Shown one piece after another: positions 25,928 through 34,853 of a DNA stretch of 64,000 nucleotides. The position numbers were made by a program, and so were the translations under genes. Every line of letters starts with the position of its first letter. The stretch's first letter is position 1. Location: NCBI RefSeq assembly GCF_041380235.1, contig NZ_JBGIYY010000011.1, positions 104,080-168,079 on the forward strand. Reading direction: 5' to 3'. The notes below the pieces were generated by a model that saw only the letters and a list, made by a program, of their open reading frames with translations, ran no database searches and was not told the DNA's origin. The DNA comes from Glaciecola sp041380235 (GTDB lineage: Bacteria > Pseudomonadota > Gammaproteobacteria > Enterobacterales > Alteromonadaceae).

Positions 25928-26362
25928 TTAACGAGCTACTTTGCCTAAAGATATTAAATTGAAGTATCCATCACGTCTGATGTCGGTGATTTCAGCTCGA
26001 GCGCCTTGCAATAAAGCCCGGTTTTCGGTAACCGCTAAATACGCCGCGTCAAAAATCACATACACACCATCGTTTTTGGCTTTTTGTAAGCTAGTAAAAA
26101 TACCTGCAGACTCTAGGGCCGAGTCGGTATCTATTATTACTTCTACACTGCCAAAGTTATGCTTACCCGGGCCGATATTGAGCGCTTCTACTTCAGCAAT
26201 CACGTAGTATTCGTGAGAATATTCATGCGCTTCTACGACCGGCTTACCGGGGTCGAGCTGCATTGGCTTTGAAACATGTTTAATTAAGCCCGCGCACCTG
26301 ATCACAGTATCATTGAAGATATCTTTTAGTTCATTGATCTGTCTGGTGGTTATTTTGGACAT
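25928..26362 (-). CDS. Hypothetical protein, unknown family
   Basis: 144 residues from the ATG at 26362; an in-frame TTG at 26425 would add 21 residues that do not look like part of the fold. There is no signal peptide or membrane helix. The N-terminus has a helix (TTRQINELKDIFNDTVIRCAG), then alternating strands with GPGKHNFGSVEVIIDTDSAL, FDAAYLAVTENRALLQG and ITDIRRDGYFNLIS. It looks like a compact cytoplasmic beta-rich domain. I do not recognise it. Convergent with galR, monocistronic. Confidence 0.75.
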   Translation of the reverse strand: MSKITTRQINELKDIFNDTVIRCAGLIKHVSKPMQLDPGKPVVEAHEYSHEYYVIAEVEALNIGPGKHNFGSVEVIIDTDSALESAGIFTSLQKAKNDGVYVIFDAAYLAVTENRALLQGARAEITDIRRDGYFNLISLGKVAR

Positions 26363-26591
26363 ATACTGCGCTGCTTGTTTGTTATGGAATATATGTCGGC
26401 AGAAACCGAATAAATGTGAGCACAAGCTTGCAATTATATTGGATTAATTCGTTCACAAATGTGGCTTAGCAATGGCATTGAGAGGCAAAATTTAAGCGTG
26501 ACATACGTACAGTGAATTGAACTAAAATTAGATGTTGGGGTTAATAAGCAATACCACTATGCAAATAAAGTAGATAAATAAGGACAAAGTA

Positions 26592-27041
26592 ATGCTAAGT
26601 AAACTCAAAGAGTTTTTTACCAAAGAGCTTGAAAGCGATAGCGCAGAGTCTAAGCAGGAAAAGCTACAACAGGCTTGTGCAGCACTTTTAGTGGAGGTTA
26701 TGCGCGCCGATTTCGAACAAACTGAACAAGAAAGACATAAAGTTCAGGCCCTGCTGCAAAGTACCTTTGACCTCAGCGACGAGCAGCTCAAAGAGTTGAT
26801 GGAAGTGGGTGAGCAGGGTGGTGAAGACACGACCTCTATGTATCCGTTTACTTCTCTGATTAATGAGCATTATGATTATGACAAGCGCGTAAACCTAATA
26901 AAGCTTATGTGGAAGGTTGCATACGCTGATGGTAACTTAGACAAATACGAAGATAACATTATTCGTAAAGTCGCTGATTTACTCTACATTAGGCATAGCG
27001 ATTTTATTAAGGCCAAGCTTGCTGAAGAGCGGCGTCATTAA
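26592..27041 (+). CDS. TerB-like (tellurite-resistance/DjlA N-terminal type) helical protein
   Basis: 149 residues, all-helical. The TerB pattern is clear: QQACAALLVEVMRADFEQTEQERHKV, then LIKLMWKVAYADGNLDKYEDNIIRKVADLL, with the acidic metal-type positions DFEQTEQE and DGNLDKYED. The TerB fold is found in stress and co-chaperone proteins, and the biochemical role is unknown for stand-alone versions like this. AAGGA precedes the ATG. It is followed by the DUF4920-like gene on the same strand. Confidence 0.85.
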   Translation: MLSKLKEFFTKELESDSAESKQEKLQQACAALLVEVMRADFEQTEQERHKVQALLQSTFDLSDEQLKELMEVGEQGGEDTTSMYPFTSLINEHYDYDKRVNLIKLMWKVAYADGNLDKYEDNIIRKVADLLYIRHSDFIKAKLAEERRH

Positions 27042-27103
27042 TACTGGTGGCGATATTGTTAGCCACATTTCACCTTTTTAAGAAAAAGGATTAACGACAC
27101 ATT

Positions 27104-27583
27104 ATGAAATCTATAGTACTCATTTTACTCATAACAAGCTTTGCCAGCTTGAGTTACGCGAAGACTTTACGATTATCTGAGCCCGTTGCTAGTGATGCAA
27201 CAAGCGAAACCTTTGGCCTTGTATTTGACACCTCACTGCCAAATATTGCGCTATCACAGCTAGATAGTTCGCCAAGTAAACACCTCGAGCAAATGTTCAC
27301 CTTAGAGGCTCCCATTGCCAAAGTTTGCCAAAAAAAGGGCTGCTTTTTTATTATCCAATCCGAAAACCGCGTTTTCAGAGTGTCATTTCGAGACTATGGG
27401 TTTTTTATTCCTACCGATAGCAGCGGCAAAAATATTGTGTTGAATGGTGAGTTAGTGCAAAAAGAGCTTACGCCTGAACAGGCTTCGCATTTCCAAGCGG
27501 ACTTACAAGTCGATACCGATAGTATTCGCGCTGGATTAGTATACGAAATAGTTGCTGACAGTATTCGTATTCCAAGTGCTTAG
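27104..27583 (+). CDS. DUF4920-like exported protein
   Basis: 159 residues with a signal peptide (1-19, SLSYA). The central motif AKVCQKKGCFFIIQ and VSFRDYGFFIPTDSSGK match the DUF4920 pattern, in which two cysteines bracket a short basic loop. Mature protein should be periplasmic. Function is unknown for the family. AAGGA lies upstream of the ATG. Confidence 0.82.
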   Translation: MKSIVLILLITSFASLSYAKTLRLSEPVASDATSETFGLVFDTSLPNIALSQLDSSPSKHLEQMFTLEAPIAKVCQKKGCFFIIQSENRVFRVSFRDYGFFIPTDSSGKNIVLNGELVQKELTPEQASHFQADLQVDTDSIRAGLVYEIVADSIRIPSA

Positions 27584-27680
27584 CGCGCAATTAAAATCTT
27601 TGAATTTTGCAGTGTTTGGTAGCAAAAACCACGCTTGACTATCTATCAATAATTCAATTTATAAGAAATAATTGTGGACG

Positions 27681-28061
27681 TTAATTCGTACCATCTTCAA
27701 GCCGCTTGAGTTCTTTTTCGATTTCGGCCTGTCTGGCTGTCTCAGCAGCTTCTTTCGACTTGCTAAGTGCTTCTTTGAGCTTTTCTGCTTTTAATTTTTC
27801 ATTTTCGGCTGCAACTTTTTCTGCTCTTTCTTTTTGTTCGCGCACATTTTTTTCGAACACTCTATATTCGTCATTATAGTCATCGATGGTGACGTTTTCG
27901 CCGCGTAAACAATCGTCTCTAGCCATCTCGATATATTGATCACAACGCGCCATGCGCTGCTGTTGCTCGGTCATCTCTATACCTCTAGACATGCAGCCTG
28001 TGAGCAACAACACACAAACGAAAGTACACATTACTCCAGCTTTTTTTGCATCATGTTGCAT
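27681..28061 (-). CDS. Coiled-coil lipoprotein
   Basis: 126 residues. A lipobox LLTGC (Cys23) follows a hydrophobic signal. Two further cysteines (ARCDQY, DDCLRG) precede a long charged coiled coil (about 60-120) rich in Lys, Glu and Ala. It probably sits on the outer or inner membrane and reaches into the periplasm. It is divergent from the envelope cluster that starts at 28269, so it may belong to that system; this is inference only. AGGA precedes the ATG. Confidence 0.82.
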   Translation of the reverse strand: MQHDAKKAGVMCTFVCVLLLTGCMSRGIEMTEQQQRMARCDQYIEMARDDCLRGENVTIDDYNDEYRVFEKNVREQKERAEKVAAENEKLKAEKLKEALSKSKEAAETARQAEIEKELKRLEDGTN

Positions 28062-28268
28062 AAGGTAATCCTAAGTGTGTTTTAATGAACCTACGCTTAA
28101 CAGTGTAACGCAAGACGATAATGATTTTGCAAAGCTTGCTTAATTATTACTTACCTCAGCTTTGCTGGTTCATATTGTTACAAATAAAAATATCCTGAAC
28201 CTACACCCTTATATATACTCTTAACAAGTAACGACGCACTTTTAGCAACATAAGGCAGAAATTGCATC

Positions 28269-28859
28269 ATGAATTTACACGCAAAATTTTCAGTGCTAAA
28301 ACTTCCTCACGCTTTGCCATTCACAGTAATTGCTTTGTTAATGAGTTATTCGACGTTTTCGCAAACTCAGTCCTCTCAAGAGTTTCCGGTTTCTGCTTAT
28401 GAGTGTACGCAGGTCAGTCTTGATGAAATCGATGAGTCTCTGTTAACCAGAGAAGAGCGTATAGCAAGGTTAGATATGACTTTGAGCGATTCGATAGACA
28501 GCTATACCAGTTGTGTCAATACCGTTCAAAATGATATGTCAGGTGGTGGCGGCGGGGGTGGAAAAGGCGCAGGTACAGGAACTTCTGCTGGCGCTGGACA
28601 ACAAGCGGGCCAAGCAAATCAGGCGGGTCAGGCAGACGCGCCCGAAGAAAATAATCAGGCCAGCGGTGCCCCACAAGCCGGCTCCGCGTCCTTGCCTACC
28701 GAAAATCAAAGTTCTAGTCGGGTTCAGCGGGGAATAGTTGCACCAAAAGACAATGATAGTATTATTTGCAAATTACTGTTTGATGAGATTCAAAAAGCCA
28801 GCGGAACATCTGCCGCTGGGCTTGAAAAACAGTACAGAGATTACCAATGCGGAAATTAA
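28269..28859 (+). CDS. Secreted Gly/Ala/Gln-rich hypothetical protein, first gene of the envelope cluster
   Basis: 196 residues with a signal peptide (about 1-31). Mature protein has four cysteines (YECTQ, TSCVN, IICKL, YQCGN), two on each side of a low-complexity linker (about 93-150) rich in Gly, Ala and Gln with repeated QAGQA/QANQAG units. Two disulfide-bonded ends joined by a flexible linker is a reasonable reading. No known domain is recognised. It is 24 bases upstream of the lipoprotein gene and begins the same-strand run that ends at 36877. Confidence 0.8.
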   Translation: MNLHAKFSVLKLPHALPFTVIALLMSYSTFSQTQSSQEFPVSAYECTQVSLDEIDESLLTREERIARLDMTLSDSIDSYTSCVNTVQNDMSGGGGGGGKGAGTGTSAGAGQQAGQANQAGQADAPEENNQASGAPQAGSASLPTENQSSSRVQRGIVAPKDNDSIICKLLFDEIQKASGTSAAGLEKQYRDYQCGN

Positions 28860-28883
28860 AAATATTTAGGAGTATCCATTAAT

Positions 28884-30173
28884 ATGCATTTGTCTAAATG
28901 GTTAAAGTTGACATGGAGTAAAAGCGCAGCGCTATTATTATTAAGTGTTGTGCTTGCTGGCTGTCAATCAAGCTCCAATAATTCAAAAGGTCCATTGCTA
29001 GTAGGCCCTAATGCACCTTCTGCGAATGAGCAAAGCGGCTCAACAAATCAAAGGTTGCAAAATGCCTCTATCTTTTTAGATGTGGCAGTGCCGACATTTG
29101 ATCCTGGTTTTCCCATAGACAGCAGCACCGGTGAAATTGACTACGCCGAGTTAGATGACGAAGGCATTTGGCCACAGTTGAGACGCACTGAGGCCAAGTT
29201 GTTTGCGATTGAAACAAAAAATGCCTTGCAGCGAGAAAAAGTGTTTGGTTCTGTAGTGGTGGTTCCCGACGCCAGCACCCCTTCTGACCTATTCGTATTG
29301 GGCGGCATCACCCATTCTGACAGTGAAGTAGTGGGCGCCAGTATCACGGTAGTTGATAGCTCAGGCGAGATTTGGGGTCAAAAAGATTTTGCCCACGAAG
29401 TTTCAGCTAACTTTTTTAGAGACCAACGCAACAAAAATAAAAACCCATACGAGCCTTTATTCAACGAAATTAGCAGTTATGTTGTTGAATTATTAAAAAA
29501 ATTAGATGCAGACGAAAAGCAGCAAATAAAGAATATGTCGCTGATGCGCTATGCTCGCTATTACAGCCCCGAGGCTTTTGGTCAATATATTGAATCTGAT
29601 ATAAAACGTAAAAACGGACAACGATACTATAAATTTGAACTAACCGGCTTACCGGATCAAAACGATCCGATGTTAAGACGTATCGAAGAGCTGCGCGCTC
29701 AAGAACTGTTATTCATAGACCGCTTGCAAGACCAATATGAGGTTTTTGACGCTGAAGTGGGCCCTTCTTATCAAACGTGGCAAGAAGAAACACTGCCTGA
29801 ATTAGAGGCTGCACGAAAAGCGGCCATGAAACGCAACGCAAGCGCAGCATTAGGCGTAGGCTTGGGTGTGTTGGCGGCAATCCTGTCTAAAAATAGTGGA
29901 TCGAGTGCTGGTCAAGTCGGTGCAGTGTTAGGCGGCATTGGCTCAGTCGTTGCTATCAACGAAGCTTTTAAATCCAATTCTGCCATGAAGGTACACAATG
30001 CGGTCATTGAAGAGCAAGGCCAAGCCGTAGACTTATCGGTAGGCCCAACCGAAATGGAATTTGAAGACAACACAATAGAATTGCAAGGCACGGCCACTGA
30101 GCAATATATGCAATGGAAAACACATCTGCGCAAAATATTTGAATTGGAGAGTACGCCCGATACGCAACTCTGA
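28884..30173 (+). CDS. Lipoprotein of the envelope cluster
   Basis: 429 residues. Signal peptide with lipobox LAGC (Cys27) and a Ser/Asn-rich linker. The N-terminal region (about 55-200) reads as alternating strands and helices with GSVVVVPDASTPSDLFVLGGI and SGEIWGQKDFAHEV, similar to a periplasmic globular domain. A helical middle (about 260-320) is followed by a glycine-zipper stretch (about 320-355) with LGVGLGVLAAIL and GAVLGGIGSVVAI, which could insert in or lie on a membrane. Family unknown. The next gene follows after 43 bases. Confidence 0.82.
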   Translation: MHLSKWLKLTWSKSAALLLLSVVLAGCQSSSNNSKGPLLVGPNAPSANEQSGSTNQRLQNASIFLDVAVPTFDPGFPIDSSTGEIDYAELDDEGIWPQLRRTEAKLFAIETKNALQREKVFGSVVVVPDASTPSDLFVLGGITHSDSEVVGASITVVDSSGEIWGQKDFAHEVSANFFRDQRNKNKNPYEPLFNEISSYVVELLKKLDADEKQQIKNMSLMRYARYYSPEAFGQYIESDIKRKNGQRYYKFELTGLPDQNDPMLRRIEELRAQELLFIDRLQDQYEVFDAEVGPSYQTWQEETLPELEAARKAAMKRNASAALGVGLGVLAAILSKNSGSSAGQVGAVLGGIGSVVAINEAFKSNSAMKVHNAVIEEQGQAVDLSVGPTEMEFEDNTIELQGTATEQYMQWKTHLRKIFELESTPDTQL

Positions 30174-30216
30174 GTTTAGCAGGTCGTACAAAAGCAATTG
30201 ATACAGGAAAACAGGC

Positions 30217-31665
30217 TTGTCTGAACAATTTGAAAACGCGTCACCAGACGCCTACATACAAGAGCAGCAGCGACAAAGAGCACAGACCCTAAAACGCGGA
30301 GCTTTAATCGTCGTTGCTTTGCTTGCTGCTGCGATTGTTATTGGCGGCGGTATTGCTCTGTCGACGAAGAACTCTGACATTGACCATAATGCAGACAGTG
30401 CTGCTGAGCTCGAAACCTCTTTTAGCTTAGTCGAACAAGAGGCCGCTCGAGAATCGTTCAAACAGGCCCTTGCGGACTTCGAATCTAAGATTTCCCCAAG
30501 CCTCGATGCAATAGCGCAAGGTCAATGGCAGACTCAGCAGATTGACGATTTACAAAAACGAAAAGAGCGCGCTTTAGCCCTTTTTGCAAATGCTGGTTTT
30601 ATGCAGGCCTTGGGTATTTTGAACGGGGTGTCAGCGGATGCTGAGGCACTAATTTCTGATTGGCATCAGGCCTATGAGGGTAAACTCCTCGAAGCTCAGC
30701 AATTTTATACCAATGAGCAAATACAGCAGGCGCGCTTGGCACTTGCACAGGCCGATAGAATTAAAGCCAATACACCTGAAAGTCAGACTTTGCGTGCGCA
30801 GCTAAGTGCCTATGATCGCGTGCAAAACTACCTGAGCGAGCTAGCTGTCGCTCGCGTTGAAAACAATCTTGAAAAGCAAGTGGCTTTGATGCAGCAAATA
30901 ATCAAAGCCGATCCTACCCGACGAGACTTACAAGGGCCCCTACAAAACGCGCTGTCCAAGCTAAATCAAAAACGTTTAGCCTTTGCTTTAGGTAAGGCAC
31001 AAAGTGCATTAGAAAGCGGCGATATCAGCGAAGCAAAGACCTATATTCAACAGGCTGAAATTATTCAACCTAGTGCTAAAGGCATCACCGCATTGCGCAA
31101 CGAATTGGACTCGCGTCTGGCAAATCAAAGTCTTAACGATATTAAGTCTGAATTGACGCGACTGCAGGCTGCCGACGCATGGCCACAGGTATTGAGCTTA
31201 GCCGAACGCGGCATCAGTCGTTTTTCCCGCGACGCTCAGCTTCAGCAGACCCGTTCGCAGGCTTCTGCCATACTGGATGCCCAGCGCAATATTGAGCGCT
31301 TTATCGCCCGTCCTGATCGCTTGGCAGAAAAGAATATTCGAGAGGCTGCGCAAAATGCTATTCAGGCTGCTATCTTGATGCTCTCTTCGTCAGGAACGCT
31401 GGCCCAAAGAGCGCAAACGCTGGCAGCTTATATTGACCAATATTCCACAAAAGTATCGGTTACGGTTATATCAGACGGAAAAACGGATATTTCAGTAGTG
31501 GGCACTGGCGTAGTCGGTCGTATTGATAGCAAAGTGATCGAACTAAGTCCTGGGCGCTATACCTTTGAGGGTAAGCGTGAAGGGTATCGCAGCAAACGCA
31601 TTGATGTTAGCGTCGACATTGATACACCGATAACAGTATCGTTGGTGTCTGACGAAAAAATTTAG
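30217..31665 (+). CDS. Membrane-anchored helical-repeat protein with C-terminal PEGA domain
   Basis: 482 residues, TTG start with GGA upstream. A cytoplasmic tail rich in Gln/Arg (1-27) precedes one membrane helix (28-48). The periplasmic part is almost wholly helical (about 60-400), with TPR-like pairs such as QIQQARLALAQADRIKANTPES and GDISEAKTYIQQAEIIQPSAKG. The last 70 residues form a PEGA domain (IELSPGRYTFEGKREGYRSKRIDV). PEGA domains are small beta folds on surface proteins. Together with the next gene it looks like a periplasmic scaffold. Confidence 0.85.
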   Translation: MSEQFENASPDAYIQEQQRQRAQTLKRGALIVVALLAAAIVIGGGIALSTKNSDIDHNADSAAELETSFSLVEQEAARESFKQALADFESKISPSLDAIAQGQWQTQQIDDLQKRKERALALFANAGFMQALGILNGVSADAEALISDWHQAYEGKLLEAQQFYTNEQIQQARLALAQADRIKANTPESQTLRAQLSAYDRVQNYLSELAVARVENNLEKQVALMQQIIKADPTRRDLQGPLQNALSKLNQKRLAFALGKAQSALESGDISEAKTYIQQAEIIQPSAKGITALRNELDSRLANQSLNDIKSELTRLQAADAWPQVLSLAERGISRFSRDAQLQQTRSQASAILDAQRNIERFIARPDRLAEKNIREAAQNAIQAAILMLSSSGTLAQRAQTLAAYIDQYSTKVSVTVISDGKTDISVVGTGVVGRIDSKVIELSPGRYTFEGKREGYRSKRIDVSVDIDTPITVSLVSDEKI

Positions 31666-31768
31666 AGATAAGCATTGCCCAGTTCAACTCACGTTTGCAA
31701 AAGACTTTGTAGTAAAAGCAGTGAGCTTTTGAACGGATAAAGACAGTCGGCCAAAATGGAAGCTATAC

Positions 31769-33754
31769 ATGCAGATAGACGATAGGATTAAACAAGCTCA
31801 GCGTCGAGGAGCAGGGCTTTACTTGCTAGGCGCATTGCTGACTGCAATGGTAGTAGGTGGGGTGTTAACGTGGCTATTTTTAGTGCGAGGCTATGTGCTT
31901 AACATTGGTCCTGAAGATGCAACTCCTATTGCAACAGTGTCCTTAGTATCCGGAACTGCCTGGGTGTCTGATAACAAGGTATATACTTTGGGCGGCGCAG
32001 TATCAGTAGAAGTAGACGCAGATACCTTTGAACCCTCTTTAGTCACGATCGCGAGCGATAGTCCAAGTAACATTGAGATTATGCTACAGCCGAGTCCTGC
32101 CATTTTGCGTGCTACCCTTTCGGTAATGGGAGAGACCAGTTGGTACGTCGACAACGAGCTTGTCTATGTTGGCAATAATTTAGAATATCTCTTAGCAGAG
32201 GGCGAGTATGAGCTCACGGCAAATAACCCCTACTTTATGCCGTGGGATACCGCCATTAGTGCCCAGCGAGCTGAGATAATTGATCTAGACATTGCTCTGA
32301 CTGCCGTGCAGGGAACTGCGGTGATTAATACACAGCCGGCTGGTGCGCAAGTGATCATCAACAATGAAGTGCTAGGTAACTCTCCTTTAAGTATTGATTT
32401 AGAAGGCGGAAAGTATGCCCTATCTACTAATCTTGAGAACTATCAGGCGGTCCAAGACAATATAGAAATCACTTTTAATCAGCCAATGCCAGCGCGCAAT
32501 TATCAATTGCAAGCGGTGCAGGCGATGCTTGATATTGGCGCCACCCCAAGCGATGGTGCGCTGTTAATAAATAATATTGAAAAGCCATTGGGCGCTCACT
32601 CTTTAGATGCAAAAGCGTCTCATAGCATTGTATACCGAAAAGTCGGGTATTTTCCCTATAGCACAAAGCTCACATTGGCCCCTAACGAGATCAGGACTTT
32701 AAATATTGCGCTTCAGCCTGAGCTTGGAAAACTCAGTTTATCATCGAACATACAGGCTAATGTTTCTATCGATGGGCAACCCTCTGGGCTGGTATCAAAT
32801 CAATCAAGAGCGTTCAATCTTGCAGCTAAGCCTACGCAAATTATTATTTCTAAAGAGGGCTACAGGACAGTCACTCAAAGCGTTACGCCCACGAGCCAGC
32901 GTGAGTTAGTGCTGGACGTGAATTTATTGACCGAATTTGATGCACGGCGCAAAGAGGGGCGTCCGTTAATAGCCAATCAGATGGGCATCAACTTATTGAA
33001 ATTCAGACCTGACGCGTACCAGATGGGATCGCCAGCAAATGAGACTGGACGCCGGCGAAATGAACATCAAGTGAATGTGGATTTTGATCGCGACATTTGG
33101 GTGTCAGAGCATGAAATTACCCAAGCGCAGTATGCTAGGTTTAGCGGTAAGTCGAGCAATAGTCAGCTGCCGCAAACGGATATTACATGGAATGAAGCCG
33201 CTCGCTTTGCAAACTGGCTGAGTGAGCAAGAGGGCTTGCCGGTATTTTATAAAGTTCGCGGCACGCAAGTGGTAGGCTATGATATAAATGCAAAAGGTTA
33301 CAGGCTACCCACCGAAGCAGAATGGGAGTGGCTAGCTAAAAAAGCAAAGCGCTCTAGAACTACGGTGTATGTTTGGGGCGACCAAACGCGCATTCCCACC
33401 AATGTAGGCAACTTTGCAGACCAAAGTGCAAAAAGTAATCAGTTGATAGTGTTGGATAATTATGACGATAATCAACCGGGTGTCGCACCGGTGGGTTCGT
33501 TTAAAGCCGATCGCATTGGCCTGCACGATTTGGCTGGCAATGTTAGCGAATGGGTCAATGACTTCTACACCACCGCACTGCCAGACACTGACAATGTACA
33601 AATGAATTACATGGGCGCGACTCGCGGTACCCAATATGTTGTAAAAGGCGGAAATTATACCTCCGGTCGTCTGCGAGAGTTGCGCGGAGCATTTCGTGAG
33701 GTGGGCGAGTCGGCTAAGCCAACCATAGGTTTTAGAATTGCACGATATGACTGA
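31769..33754 (+). CDS. Membrane-anchored multi-PEGA protein with cysteine-free FGE-like domain
   Basis: 661 residues. One membrane helix (17-39) is followed by several PEGA-like repeats (about 55-390), seen in GEYELTANNPYFMPW, NTQPAGAQVIINNEVLGNSPLSIDL split across repeats, GKYALSTNLENYQAV and ISKEGYRTVTQSV. Residues about 395-660 form a formylglycine-generating-enzyme-like domain: AYQMGSPANETGRRRNEHQV, EITQAQYARF, GYRLPTEAEWEWLA, GLHDLAGNVSEWVND and GFRIARYD. The whole protein has no cysteine, so the copper-binding Cys pair of true FGEs is absent and it cannot be that oxidase. A binding or structural role is likely. Confidence 0.9.
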   Translation: MQIDDRIKQAQRRGAGLYLLGALLTAMVVGGVLTWLFLVRGYVLNIGPEDATPIATVSLVSGTAWVSDNKVYTLGGAVSVEVDADTFEPSLVTIASDSPSNIEIMLQPSPAILRATLSVMGETSWYVDNELVYVGNNLEYLLAEGEYELTANNPYFMPWDTAISAQRAEIIDLDIALTAVQGTAVINTQPAGAQVIINNEVLGNSPLSIDLEGGKYALSTNLENYQAVQDNIEITFNQPMPARNYQLQAVQAMLDIGATPSDGALLINNIEKPLGAHSLDAKASHSIVYRKVGYFPYSTKLTLAPNEIRTLNIALQPELGKLSLSSNIQANVSIDGQPSGLVSNQSRAFNLAAKPTQIIISKEGYRTVTQSVTPTSQRELVLDVNLLTEFDARRKEGRPLIANQMGINLLKFRPDAYQMGSPANETGRRRNEHQVNVDFDRDIWVSEHEITQAQYARFSGKSSNSQLPQTDITWNEAARFANWLSEQEGLPVFYKVRGTQVVGYDINAKGYRLPTEAEWEWLAKKAKRSRTTVYVWGDQTRIPTNVGNFADQSAKSNQLIVLDNYDDNQPGVAPVGSFKADRIGLHDLAGNVSEWVNDFYTTALPDTDNVQMNYMGATRGTQYVVKGGNYTSGRLRELRGAFREVGESAKPTIGFRIARYD

Positions 33755-33793
33755 TAGTTTGTAGCAGACAAGATGTTCTGCGAAGGAGATGAT

Positions 33794-33913
33794 ATGAAAA
33801 AGTTCACGCGGGCTATATATCTCGCCATTGCCCTAGTAATAGCAGGCACGGCGGTAGCGATAGCACTTCAGATAAGTCTCGATTCACCTGCAACCTTGCC
33901 GAGTGATATTTAA
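33794..33913 (+). CDS. 39-residue single-helix membrane peptide
   Basis: ATG at 33794 preceded by a near-perfect ribosome site AAGGAGATGAT. It encodes 39 residues: a basic start MKKFTRAIYL, a hydrophobic helix rich in Ala/Ile/Val (about 8-26), and a short acidic tail ending PSDI. It lies in the 192-base gap between the FGE-like gene and the channel gene, in the direction of the cluster. Strong ribosome site, membrane helix and position support a real small gene, perhaps a subunit of the channel complex. Confidence 0.7.
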   Translation: MKKFTRAIYLAIALVIAGTAVAIALQISLDSPATLPSDI

Positions 33914-33946
33914 TATGAGCCATACCAACTCAGAGTCAAACACAAT

Positions 33947-34831
33947 ATGAAAAAACATGCTGCCAATTCTAATATGAATCCGTCGCCGGTGCTCTCTACC
34001 GGCATCTTTTTAGGCATAGTCGCCATAGTGCATGTGTTTTATCAAGGTTTGGTGAGGCCACTGGCTGAGGCTGCTATTGCTGCACAAGGCAGCAGCGCGA
34101 CGACAAATTTGTGGGTGATTTTTAAAGATTTTGAACAGCAGGCCAGTGTCAGTATCGGCCTATTTTGTGCGTTTTTGATTATCTATAAATACCAGCGCAT
34201 TGTACTAAAAGAGGAGCCTTTGTTTACCATGAACTATTTGGCTGGTTTTAGTAGCACTCCCGCTCAAGAAACTACGAACACTCTGATACCTGAAAGTCCA
34301 GAGCAAGCGAATCAGTCATCAGAGCACGCTGCGCCAGTGCCCGTTCAACAAGCAGATACCAGCAATGACAAACTTGATGTAGGAAAAGCGCTTGAGGAAC
34401 TCGAAGCCAGCCTTTATGCCGAAAATTCGTCTATGGCGACGTGGATTAATTGTTTACGCCGCTTTAAAAACACACAAAATGTGCAGCATGCCAGTCAAGC
34501 AATATCTGAAAGTATTGAAACCCTCGCCGCGCAACTCGAGTCGGGCAATAGTATGATTCGTTACTTTATATGGGCCATCCCAAGCATCGGCTTTATCGGC
34601 ACGGTGCGAGGCATTGGTTCAGCCTTGGCAAAAGCCGAAGAAGCGGTAGCAGGGGATATTTCAGGCATGGTTGATAAGTTAGGCGTCGCGTTTAACTCAA
34701 CGCTGGTGTCGCTGTTGATTTCGATTGTGCTGATGTATTTGTTGCACGTGCTTAACAATCGTCAAGATGAAATGGTGATCAATACCCGCAAAAATTGCGA
34801 AAAACATCTTCTGACTCGCTTGCATAACTGA
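33947..34831 (+). CDS. MotA/TolQ/ExbB-family channel protein
   Basis: 294 residues. Four hydrophobic segments: 16-36, 67-81, 206-225 and 250-270. The last two carry the family core: IPSIGFIGTVRGIGSAL then DKLGVAFNSTLVSLLISIVL, matching the conserved TolQ/ExbB helices that line the ion path. A long cytoplasmic loop (about 82-205) contains a Gln/Pro-rich linker and helices. Family members form pentamers around helices of ExbD/TolR/MotB proteins and use ion flow to drive movement. Here no ExbD or TolR gene follows; the two VWA genes that follow have the matching helix instead. Confidence 0.92.
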   Translation: MKKHAANSNMNPSPVLSTGIFLGIVAIVHVFYQGLVRPLAEAAIAAQGSSATTNLWVIFKDFEQQASVSIGLFCAFLIIYKYQRIVLKEEPLFTMNYLAGFSSTPAQETTNTLIPESPEQANQSSEHAAPVPVQQADTSNDKLDVGKALEELEASLYAENSSMATWINCLRRFKNTQNVQHASQAISESIETLAAQLESGNSMIRYFIWAIPSIGFIGTVRGIGSALAKAEEAVAGDISGMVDKLGVAFNSTLVSLLISIVLMYLLHVLNNRQDEMVINTRKNCEKHLLTRLHN

Positions 34832-34853
34832 TCAGTGATAAGACGCTAGCCTC

